From positions 44,242 through 108,241 of the forward strand of contig NZ_JONO01000012.1 in the NCBI RefSeq assembly GCF_000711895.1: DNA of 64,000 nucleotides, read 5' to 3'. Made by a program: the position numbers and the translations under genes. This stretch comes from Photorhabdus australis DSM 17609 (GTDB taxonomy: Bacteria > Pseudomonadota > Gammaproteobacteria > Enterobacterales > Enterobacteriaceae). Below the pieces are notes generated by a model. It did not search any database and was not told the DNA's origin. It worked only from the letters and a program-made list of their open reading frames with translations. Shown here one piece after another: positions 48,481-58,675 of this stretch (positions are counted from its first letter, which is position 1; every line of letters begins with the position of its first letter).

Positions 48481-49500
48481 TCAATTAGAACGAAAACCAT
48501 TGGGATTATTCTTCTGCCAATTCCAGCTATCACACATCATATCGTCAATATTGCGTGTTGCTTGCCAGCCGAGAATTTCATGGGCTTTGGATGGATCAGA
48601 CCAACACTCAGCAATATCTCCAGGGCGCCTATTTGTAATTTTGTGGGGAATCTTCTTACCTGAGGCTTTCTCAAAAGCATGAAGCAATTCAAGTACAGAA
48701 TAACCGGTCCCGGTTCCTAAATTGAAAACTTCATAGGATGGTTGTGTATCCAGATAGTCAATAGCAGCAATATGGCCTTCAGCCAAATCCATCACATGAA
48801 TATAATCACGAACACCGGTGCCGTCTTTGGTTGGGTAATCGTTGCCATAGACTGATAAACATTCCAGACGACCAATAGCAACCTGAGTGATATAAGGCAG
48901 CAGATTATTGGGAATACCGTTAGGATCTTCGCCAATCATACCTGATGGATGTGCACCAACAGGATTGAAATATCTTAGACTGGTGATTTTGAAACTTGGC
49001 TCGGCAGCGGCAAAATCTTTTAGAATTTGCTCGACCATCAGTTTAGACGTGCCATAAGGATTAGTTGTACCGCCTACTTTGGCATTTTCAGTTAGAGGTA
49101 CAAACTCAGGATCGCCATAAACTGTTGCAGATGAGCTGAAAATCAGTTGATGTACGCCATTGGCACGCATAGCCTGCAACAGAACCAGGGTACCAGTAAC
49201 ATTATTCTGATAATACTCAAGTGGCTTTCTGGTGGATTCACCAACTGCTTTTAATCCAGCAAAATGGATGACAGTGTCTATTTTATTTTCTTGGAAAATT
49301 TTATTTAATAAATTTAGGTCAAGAACATCACCTTGGTAGAACTTTACTGATTTGCCTGTGAGTTTTTCAACTCGGCGAAGAGATTCTGGTGATGAATTAC
49401 AGAGATTATCAATAACAACAACATCGGCTCCTTTTTCCAAAAGCGCTAATACTGTATGGGAACCAATGTAGCCGGCTCCACCGGTGATTAAAGTAATCAT
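48481..49500 (-). CDS. galE: UDP-glucose 4-epimerase GalE
   Basis: A 339-aa epimerase interconverting UDP-glucose and UDP-galactose (and possibly their N-acetyl forms). It has [20 protein letters not shown] (NAD-binding GxxGxxG), [12 protein letters not shown] with the catalytic Ser/Thr, [13 protein letters not shown] (YxxxK), and [20 protein letters not shown]. It is the last gene of the minus-strand O-antigen cluster and probably supplies UDP-Gal or UDP-GalNAc to it. It faces the toxin-antitoxin module without a clear terminator. Confidence 0.95.
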   Translation of the reverse strand: MITLITGGAGYIGSHTVLALLEKGADVVVIDNLCNSSPESLRRVEKLTGKSVKFYQGDVLDLNLLNKIFQENKIDTVIHFAGLKAVGESTRKPLEYYQNNVTGTLVLLQAMRANGVHQLIFSSSATVYGDPEFVPLTENAKVGGTTNPYGTSKLMVEQILKDFAAAEPSFKITSLRYFNPVGAHPSGMIGEDPNGIPNNLLPYITQVAIGRLECLSVYGNDYPTKDGTGVRDYIHVMDLAEGHIAAIDYLDTQPSYEVFNLGTGTGYSVLELLHAFEKASGKKIPHKITNRRPGDIAECWSDPSKAHEILGWQATRNIDDMMCDSWNWQKNNPNGFRSN

Positions 49501-49571
49501 TTAAATCCTTTAATAAATTTTATTACATAAATAATTGATGTATTTATTATGAGAGTTAATTATTTTAATGA

Positions 49572-51533
49572 TCAAGGAAAGGGTGTATGTAATTCAGATA
49601 TAAAAAATTCAATATTATGTTTTCCGGCTTGGATTACATCAAAATCGAGTTTTGTTTGGGCTTTCCAAACTAAATCACATATCCCATCTGTTGGTGAGAA
49701 TGCGGCTGGCGCTTTTAATAGCAATCGGCGAATTTTCTCGTGATCAGAACTGTGGCATGCATCTGCTAACTCGACTAAAAGCTCACGTAATATCGGCCAT
49801 GGTAACATGCTTTCTTGAGCAGTCATGATACGCGGGTGAGCAGTGTTATTTACTGCATCGCCAATGAGTAATTCTTCAAATAACTTTTCACCTGGGCGAA
49901 GTCCTACAACTTCTACTTCTATATCTCCTTCTGGGTTCTGCTTGTTTTTCAATGTTAGGCCACTTAATCTGATCATACGGTGAGCTAAATCAAGGATCTT
50001 AACAGGATTGCCCATATCAAGAACAAAGACATCTCCTCCAGTACCCATGGCCCCAGCTTGAATGACTAATTGGGAAGCCTCTGGAATTGTCATAAAGTAA
50101 CGAATAATATCGGGATGAGTCACAGTGATGGGGCCACCATTCAGAATTTGCTTTCGAAACAGTGGAACGACAGAACCTGATGATCCCAATACATTGCCAA
50201 AACGAACCATACAAAAACGGGTTTGATTTTGTGCTTCAGCTAAAGCTTGCAAAATCAATTCTGCCAAGCGCTTAGTAGCTCCCATAGTATTGGTAGAACG
50301 AACTGCTTTATCCGTTGAAATGAGAACAAAGGTTTCAACACCCGCTTTTATAGCCGCTTGAGCGCTATAAAGAGTACCAAATATATTGTTACGTATTCCT
50401 TCGACTACGTTATATTCAACTAAAGGAACATGCTTATAAGCAGCCGCATGATAGACAGTTTGAATTTGAAAGCTAGCCATTGCAGTACTTAAACGACACT
50501 GATGCTGAACTGAACCTAGAAGAGGTATGATCTCAGTTTTAATATTTTCACGATGGCATTGTTCATTAAGTTCTTTGTCAATTGCGTAAAGGTTATATTC
50601 AGATAATTCAAATAATACTAACTTAGCAGGTTTACAGCGTAATATTTGACGACATAGTTCAGAACCAATAGAGCCTCCAGCTCCTGTCACCATGACATAC
50701 TTATTCGTTATATTTGCATTCATTAATTCAGGTATTGGTTCTACAGGATCACGTCCTAATAGATCTTCTATAGAAACCTCTTTTAATTCATCAATAAATG
50801 CATTCCCTTTTACTAAGTCAGTCATACCTGGAATAGAGAGAACTTCACATGGAAAATGTTCTAAGCGGTGGATGACATTTTGACGTGTTGACCTGGGGGC
50901 ACTAGGTATTGCTAATAATATTTTCTTAATGTTAAAACGAAGAATTAATTCATCAATATTCTCAGGGGGATAGACACTAATTCCTTGAATCATTGTCTTA
51001 TGTAGGGTTATATCATCGTCAACAAATGCGACAGGAAAATACTCTTGCCCTTGATTTAGTGCTAATTGTAATTGTCGGCCTGATGAACCGGCGCCATAGA
51101 TCAATACAGGAATTCTGTTGTTTTTATTTCTATTAACCAACATTTGGAAAAATAATCTAATGCCACCGACTAACAGTATAGCAAATGCGAAATAAATTAT
51201 AGGTACAGTACGTGGTAGAAAAATGCTAAAAAAGAAAGCCGATATTACTAATAATATAGTAGATACTGAAATTCCTAAGGCTACTGTCCATAAAACTTTA
51301 AAACCTACATAGCGCAATACTGCTCGATATAATCCTAATTTTATAAAAACTAATATAGTCACCGGAGTGAGTATTGCTAATAGTCCCCATTGAGGTAAAT
51401 TAGAAATGGGAATTTGTGTATCAAGACGAACCCAATATCCGCCCCAAAAAGCAATACTCAATAGTCCTATGTCCACTAAAATAGAGATAGTTCGTTTGAG
51501 CTTTCGAGGAAGCGCAAGAAAATAAATTAACAT
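49572..51533 (-). CDS. WbpM/FlaA1-type membrane UDP-sugar 4,6-dehydratase
   Basis: A 653-aa protein. Residues 1-120 contain four membrane helices. Residues 140-250 form a CoA-binding-like Rossmann fold (PVLIYGAGSSGRQLQLAL). From about 285 comes the dehydratase domain (YVMVTGAGGSIGSELCRQIL, ISTDKAVRSTNTMGATKRLA, with Met in place of the usual catalytic Tyr as in WbpM). WbpM converts UDP-GlcNAc to its 4-keto-6-deoxy derivative, the precursor of QuiNAc and related sugars. Adjacent genes for a WbpV-like reductase and a sugar-phosphate transferase fit QuiNAc as the product used. Confidence 0.93.
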   Translation of the reverse strand: MLIYFLALPRKLKRTISILVDIGLLSIAFWGGYWVRLDTQIPISNLPQWGLLAILTPVTILVFIKLGLYRAVLRYVGFKVLWTVALGISVSTILLVISAFFFSIFLPRTVPIIYFAFAILLVGGIRLFFQMLVNRNKNNRIPVLIYGAGSSGRQLQLALNQGQEYFPVAFVDDDITLHKTMIQGISVYPPENIDELILRFNIKKILLAIPSAPRSTRQNVIHRLEHFPCEVLSIPGMTDLVKGNAFIDELKEVSIEDLLGRDPVEPIPELMNANITNKYVMVTGAGGSIGSELCRQILRCKPAKLVLFELSEYNLYAIDKELNEQCHRENIKTEIIPLLGSVQHQCRLSTAMASFQIQTVYHAAAYKHVPLVEYNVVEGIRNNIFGTLYSAQAAIKAGVETFVLISTDKAVRSTNTMGATKRLAELILQALAEAQNQTRFCMVRFGNVLGSSGSVVPLFRKQILNGGPITVTHPDIIRYFMTIPEASQLVIQAGAMGTGGDVFVLDMGNPVKILDLAHRMIRLSGLTLKNKQNPEGDIEVEVVGLRPGEKLFEELLIGDAVNNTAHPRIMTAQESMLPWPILRELLVELADACHSSDHEKIRRLLLKAPAAFSPTDGICDLVWKAQTKLDFDVIQAGKHNIEFFISELHTPFP

Positions 51534-51621
51534 TATATTTTATGCCTACTAATTTGCATGGTTGAGGTTGATATTGCTGTTTTGAATAGTTGTAACATTA
51601 AAAGACATGAGAAAAAAACTA

Positions 51622-52185
51622 TTAATATTTAACCCTATCGCCAGAACCTTTACCAGTAACTGTCTGGATAATGTATTTGAAATAATCAGTTAATGTGAGT
51701 GAATTAATCATATTAGCATCCATTTCAGCTAATAATTTTGGTGTAGACATATCTATGGTGTTTACTTGTGCTAAACCTGTAATTCCTGGCTTCACATTAA
51801 ATACATTACGAAGTTCTCTTTCAGCGATTAGTTCTTCTTGATTAAAGAGACAGGGTCGAGGTCCGACAAGGCTCATTTCCCCTTTCAACACATTCCATAA
51901 TTGTGGTAGCTCGTCTAACTTACTTTTACGTAAGAAACTACCAAATTTAGTAATAGAAGAAGAATTGGCTAAGTGACTTGCAACAGGGGCTGTATCTATT
52001 TTCATAGTACGTAACTTGACCAAAGTAAACGGTTTTTGAAATCGTCCCACACGTGTTTGCCGGAATAAAGGTGAACCTGTATCAAATAATCCGATAATAG
52101 TTAAGATAAATAAGATCGGGGAAGTTATAATCAACCCTATCAAGGAAAATATAATATCAAATATACGAATTATCAAAGTAGTCAT
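51622..52185 (-). CDS. Short initiating sugar-phosphate transferase (PglC/WbaP-C type)
   Basis: A 187-aa enzyme from the ATG at 52185 ([20 protein letters not shown]). It is a small monotopic phosphoglycosyl transferase with one N-terminal re-entrant or membrane helix, [20 protein letters not shown] (basic loop, catalytic region), [20 protein letters not shown] (Asp-Glu dyad) and SLVGPRPCL. Such enzymes start O-unit synthesis by moving a sugar phosphate to undecaprenyl phosphate. The frame is open 15 codons upstream into the preceding gene. Neighbouring WbpM- and WbpV-like enzymes suggest QuiNAc-1-phosphate as substrate; that is inference. Confidence 0.92.
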   Translation of the reverse strand: MTTLIIRIFDIIFSLIGLIITSPILFILTIIGLFDTGSPLFRQTRVGRFQKPFTLVKLRTMKIDTAPVASHLANSSSITKFGSFLRKSKLDELPQLWNVLKGEMSLVGPRPCLFNQEELIAERELRNVFNVKPGITGLAQVNTIDMSTPKLLAEMDANMINSLTLTDYFKYIIQTVTGKGSGDRVKY

Positions 52186-52204
52186 GGGTAATAATTGATC
52201 CAAT

Positions 52205-53137
52205 TTATTTATTAAATTCCACACTAGCAATTTTGGCTAATTCTTCATCCATTGTAACCGGTGGTGTCCAACCTAAAACCTGCTTAGTATGAGTAATATC
52301 CACGTGTAAAGAGCTACATAATCTGTCAGCAATAGGTTTCTTACGAAGCAAACCGGCAACGAAACGAATCCAATTCATTGGTACTGGGATTAATCTTGAT
52401 GGTTTATCCAGAGCATTGGCCATTTTTTTTAGAAGCTCAGTAGTGGAAATATCTTGATCATCGCTGACCATAAAAGTTTGATTTGCTGCTTGTGGGTGAT
52501 CGACACAGGTCACGATTAAATCAACTAGGTTATCTAGTGCTACTAAACTACGCTGATTATGAATAGCGCCTAGTGGCAGGGGTAAGCCTTTGTTCACTAC
52601 CGTCATTAATGACCTAAAATTAGCTTTAACGCCAGGGCCATAGACTAAAGGTGGACGAATGATTACTAGTTCCATTCCCGTAAGATTTGCTAATTTTTTT
52701 AGTTCTTCTTCTGCTTCAGCTTTAGACTGCCCGTAAGCGTCACTTGGTGCTGGTATATCATTATATCGGAATGGGGTGCTGGGGGTTGTTTCTTCACCGT
52801 TTACTTTGATAGAACTAATAAAAATAAAACGCTTAACTCCAGCTGCTATTGCTTGGCGTGCTAAATTTAGAGTTCCTTCAACATTGACTTCTCTGAATGC
52901 AGCTAATGGATTCAGTACTGAATCATTCATGATATGGACTCGAGCGGCTGCATGGATAATAACTTTAACACCTTCCAGTGCTAGAGAATAGTCAGTATCG
53001 CAGTCAATAGTGCCACTGAAAAAATCAGAGGATTGGTTTGTTGGGCGAGTACGACCAAGAGTTTTAACTAATTTTCCTGATAATTTATCAAGAATGGCTC
53101 TACCAACGAACCCTGTGCTACCAGTCAGAAGAATCAT
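52205..53137 (-). CDS. NAD-dependent epimerase/reductase, WbpV-like
   Basis: A 310-aa extended short-chain dehydrogenase: ILLTGSTGFVGRAILDKL, FIFISSIKVNGEETTP, DAYGQSKAEAEEELKK (YxxxK) and VIIRPPLVYGPGVKANF. It resembles WbpV/WreQ proteins, which reduce the 4-keto product of WbpM to UDP-QuiNAc, and lies directly upstream of the initiating transferase gene, as wbpV lies before wbpL in Pseudomonas aeruginosa O6. A UDP-GlcNAc 4-epimerase is the alternative. Its start overlaps the preceding GT4 stop (TAATG). Confidence 0.85.
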   Translation of the reverse strand: MILLTGSTGFVGRAILDKLSGKLVKTLGRTRPTNQSSDFFSGTIDCDTDYSLALEGVKVIIHAAARVHIMNDSVLNPLAAFREVNVEGTLNLARQAIAAGVKRFIFISSIKVNGEETTPSTPFRYNDIPAPSDAYGQSKAEAEEELKKLANLTGMELVIIRPPLVYGPGVKANFRSLMTVVNKGLPLPLGAIHNQRSLVALDNLVDLIVTCVDHPQAANQTFMVSDDQDISTTELLKKMANALDKPSRLIPVPMNWIRFVAGLLRKKPIADRLCSSLHVDITHTKQVLGWTPPVTMDEELAKIASVEFNK

Positions 53138-54258
53138 TATAAAGATCCTTTTCCATCATATATCTCGAGATGTTTACTAATAACTAAAGATATATCAAAT
53201 ACACGTTCAGCTAATTTACGCCCTTCATTTGCCATATTATTTCTTTTTTCACTATTAGATATCAGATCTTGAATAGCTTCAGATAAGGCAAATGAATCTT
53301 TAACAGGTACAAGTAAACCAGTTACATTGTTTATAATTGCATCTCGACAACCTGGTACATCGGTTGTTATTACAGCTCTACCACAAGCTGCAGCTTCAAT
53401 AAGACTTTTCGGGAGACCTTCTCGGTAGGATGGTAATACAATTATGTTTGCTTTTGACATGATATTATCAATATCGTGTCTATATCCCCAATATTCAACA
53501 ATTCCTTGTTTGACCCAATGATCTATTTCTTCTTTTTTTACTGATTTTGGGTTTTCGTCAGTATTCCCAACGAGGACCATACGGATTTGAATACTTTCTG
53601 ACTTCAAAATTTTTGCAGCATTGACAAACTCCATAACACCTTTATCATAAAGTAATCGAGCGACTAGCATTACAACAGGAATATCATTAGGTTCTGGAAT
53701 TACATGGTAGTTATCAACTTTTACTCCTGAACCTCTAATTATTAAACTATTATCTTTTTTTAATATATTTAGACTACAGAATAAGTCCCGGTCATTTTTA
53801 TTTTGGAATATAACGTTTGTTTTGTTATTATGTAAAGCTAACTTATAAAATTTAATGACTAAAAACCGTATTATCTTCGATTTAATTGTATTATCAATAA
53901 ATATATAACCTAAACCTGATATAGACGCTACCCTTTTATTGATTCCTAAAATTAAACTAGCAATGCCTGCATATATAACTGGTTTAGATGTTACCATATG
54001 AATAATATCAGGTTTAATATTCTTGATAACTTGAAAAATTGTTTTAAATGTTTTTAGTTCATTAAACCATGATGTACCACTTCGGGATAATGGGAGTGGA
54101 TGAACATTAATACCCAGTCCTATTAAGTAATGATATTGATTTGTAATACCACAGGCTAAATGAATATCATAGCCTTGATTCATTGCAGACAAAGCTATAG
54201 GAAGTCGATGTGAAATAAAAAACCAATCGACATTAACAACAAAAAGTAATTTTTTCAT
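53137..54258 (-). CDS. Glycosyltransferase family 4, O-antigen
   Basis: A 373-aa GT4 enzyme of the PglA/WbpT-like group: LLFVVNVDWFFISHRLPIAL at the N-terminus, then IKPDIIHMVTSKPVIYAGIA. The C-terminal domain has VVMLVARLLYDKGVMEFVNA, LVGNTDENPKS and LPSYREGLPKSLIEAAACGR. Relatives add the second sugar, often an N-acetylgalactosamine-type residue, to the lipid-linked first sugar. GC content is lower than in the core genes. It is coupled to the next gene by a one-base overlap. Confidence 0.87.
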   Translation of the reverse strand: MKKLLFVVNVDWFFISHRLPIALSAMNQGYDIHLACGITNQYHYLIGLGINVHPLPLSRSGTSWFNELKTFKTIFQVIKNIKPDIIHMVTSKPVIYAGIASLILGINKRVASISGLGYIFIDNTIKSKIIRFLVIKFYKLALHNNKTNVIFQNKNDRDLFCSLNILKKDNSLIIRGSGVKVDNYHVIPEPNDIPVVMLVARLLYDKGVMEFVNAAKILKSESIQIRMVLVGNTDENPKSVKKEEIDHWVKQGIVEYWGYRHDIDNIMSKANIIVLPSYREGLPKSLIEAAACGRAVITTDVPGCRDAIINNVTGLLVPVKDSFALSEAIQDLISNSEKRNNMANEGRKLAERVFDISLVISKHLEIYDGKGSL

Positions 54259-54331
54259 CCTAAATTACACCTTAGATATAAAAATAGGAGAACTTAACCT
54301 TGTATTTTAAGTCCCCCTTATAGTATATATA

Positions 54332-55369
54332 CTAATTGTTCTTATATTCTTTCAAATACCATTGAGTAGCTAGTTTTATTCCTTGCCGTATTGTATGTGT
54401 TGGTTTATAGCCAAGAAGATTTGACGCTTTATTAATATCTGCTAATGAATGTTTTACATCTCCTTTTCGAAAGTCACGATGTATAGCAGGTAATATATTA
54501 TCATTATTAAAATTATTGGCGACCAGTTCACTTTTAATCATCTCAAAAAGTTCATTGAGAGTTGTCTGTTGGCTAATTGCAACATTGTAGACTTGATTTA
54601 TTGCATTATGATTTATGGTTGTGGCAGCTAATATATTGGCTTGAACAGCATTTGCGACAAAACAAAAATCACGGCTAGTTTTTCCATCCCCATTTATATA
54701 GATTTGTTCGCCTGCAAGCATTGTGGCTGTCCATTTTGGAATTACTGCAGCATAAGCTCCATTGGGATCCTGCCGTGGGCCAAATACATTGAAGTAGCGT
54801 AAGCCTATGCTTTGTAAATTATAAGTCCTTGCGAAAACACTAGCATATAATTCATTGGCATATTTTGTAACTGCATAAGGAGAGAGAGGGTTTCCAATGC
54901 GCTCTTCTATTTTTGGAAGTTCAGGATGATCGCCATAAGTAGAGCTGCTAGCGGCATAAACAAAACGTTTAGCTCCTGCATCACGGGCGGCTACTAGCAT
55001 GTTTAAAAAACCACTAATGTTGGTAGCATTGCTTGTAATTGGATCATCTATTGAACGAGGTACAGATCCTAGGGCTGCCTGGTGAAGAATATAATCAACA
55101 CCGACACTAGCCTTTTGACAATCATCTAGGTTTCGTATATCTCCCTCAATAAAATGAAATTTTTGCCATTGTTCTGGCGTAATAAGGTTTTTAACAAGCT
55201 CAAGGTTATGTTTATGGCCAGTAGCAAAGTTATCTAACCCAATAACGTTCTGATTTAATTTGAGTAAAGTTTCTAATAAATTACTTCCTATAAACCCAGC
55301 AACACCTGTAATAAGCCAAGTTGCTGGTTTTTGTTGTAATTGAATCTTTAATTGTTCATATAAAATCAT
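54332..55369 (-). CDS. UDP-N-acetylglucosamine(uronate) C4-epimerase, WbpP/TviC type
   Basis: A 345-aa epimerase with the WbpP/TviC N-terminal extension before [70 protein letters not shown] (YxxxK) and [20 protein letters not shown] are strongly conserved in that group. It interconverts UDP-GlcNAc and UDP-GalNAc and/or their uronic acids. The WbpO-type dehydrogenase gene ends 3 bp upstream, so together they should make UDP-GalNAcA. Confidence 0.93.
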   Translation of the reverse strand: MILYEQLKIQLQQKPATWLITGVAGFIGSNLLETLLKLNQNVIGLDNFATGHKHNLELVKNLITPEQWQKFHFIEGDIRNLDDCQKASVGVDYILHQAALGSVPRSIDDPITSNATNISGFLNMLVAARDAGAKRFVYAASSSTYGDHPELPKIEERIGNPLSPYAVTKYANELYASVFARTYNLQSIGLRYFNVFGPRQDPNGAYAAVIPKWTATMLAGEQIYINGDGKTSRDFCFVANAVQANILAATTINHNAINQVYNVAISQQTTLNELFEMIKSELVANNFNNDNILPAIHRDFRKGDVKHSLADINKASNLLGYKPTHTIRQGIKLATQWYLKEYKNN

Positions 55370-55372
55370 TTG

Positions 55373-56650
55373 TTATAGTCTCCATAAATGTGCGCCTCTG
55401 GCTTTTATCTCTTCAACCGGCCAGGTACTTTTTACATCTGCAAATATACCTCCTTTAGTTAGTTTTGATAGCAAAGTATTCAGACCCATTTTGCGATAAT
55501 CGTTATGATTGACGGTAGCTACCATTGCATGTACTTCTGGCAGGTCATCCCATTTTGTTAATGAAACATTATATTCATGCTGTGCTTCAGAGTTATCAGC
55601 TAATGGGTCATGAACCAATACATTGACACCATAGGCTTCTAGCTCATGAATAACATCAATTACTTTACTGTTGCGTAAATCTGGACAGTTTTCTTTAAAT
55701 GTTAATCCTAAAATTGCAACGTTGCTTCCTTTAATTGGAATACTGGCAGCTATTAGGTTTTTAACAACTTGTTCTGCAATATATTTACCCATTCCATCAT
55801 TGATTCTTCTACCTGCTAAAATAACTTGGGGATGGTAACCTAGCATTTCTGCTTTATTTGTTAAATAATATGGATCAACACCAATACAATGACCGCCAAC
55901 CAATCCAGGTCTAAAAGGTAAGAAGTTCCATTTAGTTCCGGCTGCTTCTAGTACTTCTAATGTATCAATTCCAACGAATTCAAATATCATTGCAAGTTCA
56001 TTCATCAAAGCGATATTGAGATCCCGTTGAGTGTTTTCAATCACTTTAGCAGCTTCAGCAACTTTGATTGAACTTGCAGGATATACTCCTGCAGTTATAA
56101 CTGCTGCATAGGTATTTTTTACGACTTCTAAAGTTTCTGGAGTATCTCCTGAAACTACTTTGATTATTTTCGTAACTGTATGTTCTTTATCACCTGGATT
56201 AATGCGCTCTGGGCTATACCCGATATAGAAATCTTTCTTCCATTTTAGGTTTGAAAATTTTTCGAGCACTGGAATACAAATCTCTTCTGTAGCGCCAGGA
56301 TAGACAGTTGACTCATAAACAACTACTGCTCCTTTTTTCATATATTTCCCTACTGTTTCTGAAGATTTTATCAGCGGGGTGAAATCTGGGCGGTGTGCTT
56401 CATCTACAGGAGTAGGAACAGCAACGATAATGAAATCAGCCTCTTTGAGAGAGGATGGATCTGTATAGTAATTTATTCGAGTTGCTGCTTTTAATTCTTC
56501 TGTAGAAACTTCCCCGGTAGGATCATAATGATTCTTATATGCAGAAACTTTGTTTTCAGAAAGATCAAATCCAATAGTATCAAATTGTTTACCAAACGCG
56601 ACAGCAAGAGGTAGGCCAACATAACCTAAGCCAACAACAGCGATTTTCAT
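55373..56650 (-). CDS. UDP-N-acetyl-D-hexosamine 6-dehydrogenase, WbpO/TviB type
   Basis: A 425-aa dehydrogenase that oxidises C6 of UDP-GlcNAc or UDP-GalNAc to the uronic acid with NAD+. It has KIAVVGLGYVGLPLAVAFGK, VVYESTVYPGATEEICIPVL, GYSPERINPGDKEHTVTKI, the catalytic Cys in GLVGGHCIGVDPYYL and LGLTFKENCPDLRNSKV. These match Vi-antigen TviB and WbpO of P. aeruginosa O6. It is paired with the C4-epimerase gene just downstream. Confidence 0.95.
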   Translation of the reverse strand: MKIAVVGLGYVGLPLAVAFGKQFDTIGFDLSENKVSAYKNHYDPTGEVSTEELKAATRINYYTDPSSLKEADFIIVAVPTPVDEAHRPDFTPLIKSSETVGKYMKKGAVVVYESTVYPGATEEICIPVLEKFSNLKWKKDFYIGYSPERINPGDKEHTVTKIIKVVSGDTPETLEVVKNTYAAVITAGVYPASSIKVAEAAKVIENTQRDLNIALMNELAMIFEFVGIDTLEVLEAAGTKWNFLPFRPGLVGGHCIGVDPYYLTNKAEMLGYHPQVILAGRRINDGMGKYIAEQVVKNLIAASIPIKGSNVAILGLTFKENCPDLRNSKVIDVIHELEAYGVNVLVHDPLADNSEAQHEYNVSLTKWDDLPEVHAMVATVNHNDYRKMGLNTLLSKLTKGGIFADVKSTWPVEEIKARGAHLWRL

Positions 56651-56741
56651 CCTTAATGTTCCTCAAAATATGTAAAATAGTTACCTGTAATTAAAAACAG
56701 GTTTTTTTGAATCTATTATATCTAATATGTTGAATAACACT

Positions 56742-58673
56742 TCAATTAGAAGTGTTATAATCTTGATACCATTGCTGGAACATTAGTATTGCCCAAAGGA
56801 CATTACTCCAATTCCTAATTCCGTCAGTATGTTCTTTCCAAAGATTCTGAATTTGAATAGGGTCAAAGAAACCTTCTTGTTTTATTCTTTTTTCATCTAA
56901 AAGGTCATTTGCCCATTCATATAATGGTCCTCTAAGCCAGTCACGGACTGGAATGCTAAAGCCTTTTTTAGGGCGTTCAATGAGGGAGGGTGGAACATAT
57001 TTATATAGAATTTGTCTCAATGGCCATTTACTGGAATTGCCTCTTTCTTTATAGGAAATTGGTAACGAGTAAGCGAATTCAACAACATGATGATCAAGCA
57101 TTGGGACACGAGTTTCCAAAGAGACTCCCATCGCTGCACGATCAACTTTGACTAAAATATCATCTGGTAAATAAGAATATGAGTCTATTACCATCATTTT
57201 CTCTTGATTATTTAACGAGTCAAAGCTGGATACCAAAGGGCTTTTGTCATCAGTAGACGCATTCAATACTAACTTATCAGTGCTGTTATAATGAGATAGT
57301 AAGTAATTCTTATAAAAATCTTCGAAATTACTTATTTCTAATAACTCAGCTCCTTTATGTATTTTGTCGCCTAGGTATACTTTTTTACCAGATGTAAGTA
57401 CTAAACCCAGTTTATTAATTAAATTTGGTGAAATATAATTAATGAAGTTTTTCCCTATTTTACGTAAAGACATAGGAAGAGAATTAATCTTATTCCATGC
57501 GCTGAGGGTATTATTATATCGGCTATATCCATAGAAAAGCTCATCACCGGCATCACCAGATAATGCTACAGTGACATGCTGTTTTGCCATTTTCGCAACT
57601 AATAACATAGGAATTTGGCTAGAATCAGCAAATGGTTCAGAGTATATTTTTGAGATATTTGGTACTATATTTAATATATCCTGTGCAGTGACATATAATT
57701 CTGTATGATTAGTGCCTAAGTGTTCTGCTACTGCTTTTGCATATTCAGCTTCATTGTAGTTTTTCTCATTAAATCCGATTGTAAACGTTTGTATGGGGCG
57801 TTTTGAATGACTCTGCATCAGAGAAACGATAGTAGAAGAGTCAACGCCACCGGAAAGAAATGCACCTAATGGAACATCAGCCAACATTTGTTGTGAGATA
57901 GCCTTGGATAATAAAGATTCTAATTGTTCAACTGCTTCAGAATGGGTGCCTATAAAAGGATTTTCAATACTACTCAAAATAACCTTTTCTTTGGACCAGT
58001 AGACATTTTCTACTCCTTCTTTTGGAATAGAATTGGAAAAAGTTTTAAATGTACCTGGAGTGAGCTTAAAGATGTTTTCGAAAATGCTATTAGGAGCTTC
58101 AATATAACCTTTCTTTAGATAACCAGTTAGGACTTGCCTGTTTATTTCAGGTATAAATTCAGGGTGATGTTTAAATGATATCAGATCTGAACCAAATAAA
58201 AGTGAGTTGCCTTGCCAACCATAGTAAAGAGGCTTTTCTCCAATTCGGTCACGTGCCAAAGTTAGTGTATGTGTAGTATTATCCCAGAGAGCAAAGGAAA
58301 ACATACCAGTAGATCTTTGTAATGTTTTTTCTAATCCCCAATTCTCAATGGCGCAAAGTAAAGTTTCAGTATCAGAATTTCCTTTCCAGGTTATATTTTT
58401 CAAATCTTTTCTAAGATTAAGGTGATTATATATTTCACCATTAAAAGAAATAGTAAAACGTTTGGAATGAGAATGCATGGGCTGGTGCCCTGTTTTGGTT
58501 AGATCAATTATAGCTAATCGACGATGAGAAAACGCAATACCAGTATTTATATTAAACCATATACCATTATCATCAGGACCACGGTGAGATATTGCATCTC
58601 CCATCTTTTGAAGAATAGCCGATGGATCTGAATGAAGTCCCTTTGGGCAATAAAATCCTGCAAATCCACACAT
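56742..58673 (-). CDS. Asparagine synthase-like amidotransferase, WbpS-like
   Basis: A 643-aa class II glutamine amidotransferase. It starts MCGFAGFY with the nucleophile Cys2. The glutaminase domain (SHRGPDDNGIW, FNGEIYNHLNLR, GNSDTETLL) is followed by the synthetase domain with the PP-loop GAFLSGGVDSSTIVSLM, ALSGDAGDELFYGY and KVDRAAMGVSLETRVPMLDH. In O-antigen clusters such proteins amidate sugar carboxyl groups; WbpS of P. aeruginosa O6 is thought to act on GalNAcA. Its place directly upstream of the WbpO/WbpP pair supports this role over free asparagine synthesis. Confidence 0.93.
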   Translation of the reverse strand: MCGFAGFYCPKGLHSDPSAILQKMGDAISHRGPDDNGIWFNINTGIAFSHRRLAIIDLTKTGHQPMHSHSKRFTISFNGEIYNHLNLRKDLKNITWKGNSDTETLLCAIENWGLEKTLQRSTGMFSFALWDNTTHTLTLARDRIGEKPLYYGWQGNSLLFGSDLISFKHHPEFIPEINRQVLTGYLKKGYIEAPNSIFENIFKLTPGTFKTFSNSIPKEGVENVYWSKEKVILSSIENPFIGTHSEAVEQLESLLSKAISQQMLADVPLGAFLSGGVDSSTIVSLMQSHSKRPIQTFTIGFNEKNYNEAEYAKAVAEHLGTNHTELYVTAQDILNIVPNISKIYSEPFADSSQIPMLLVAKMAKQHVTVALSGDAGDELFYGYSRYNNTLSAWNKINSLPMSLRKIGKNFINYISPNLINKLGLVLTSGKKVYLGDKIHKGAELLEISNFEDFYKNYLLSHYNSTDKLVLNASTDDKSPLVSSFDSLNNQEKMMVIDSYSYLPDDILVKVDRAAMGVSLETRVPMLDHHVVEFAYSLPISYKERGNSSKWPLRQILYKYVPPSLIERPKKGFSIPVRDWLRGPLYEWANDLLDEKRIKQEGFFDPIQIQNLWKEHTDGIRNWSNVLWAILMFQQWYQDYNTSN

Positions 58674-58675
58674 AG

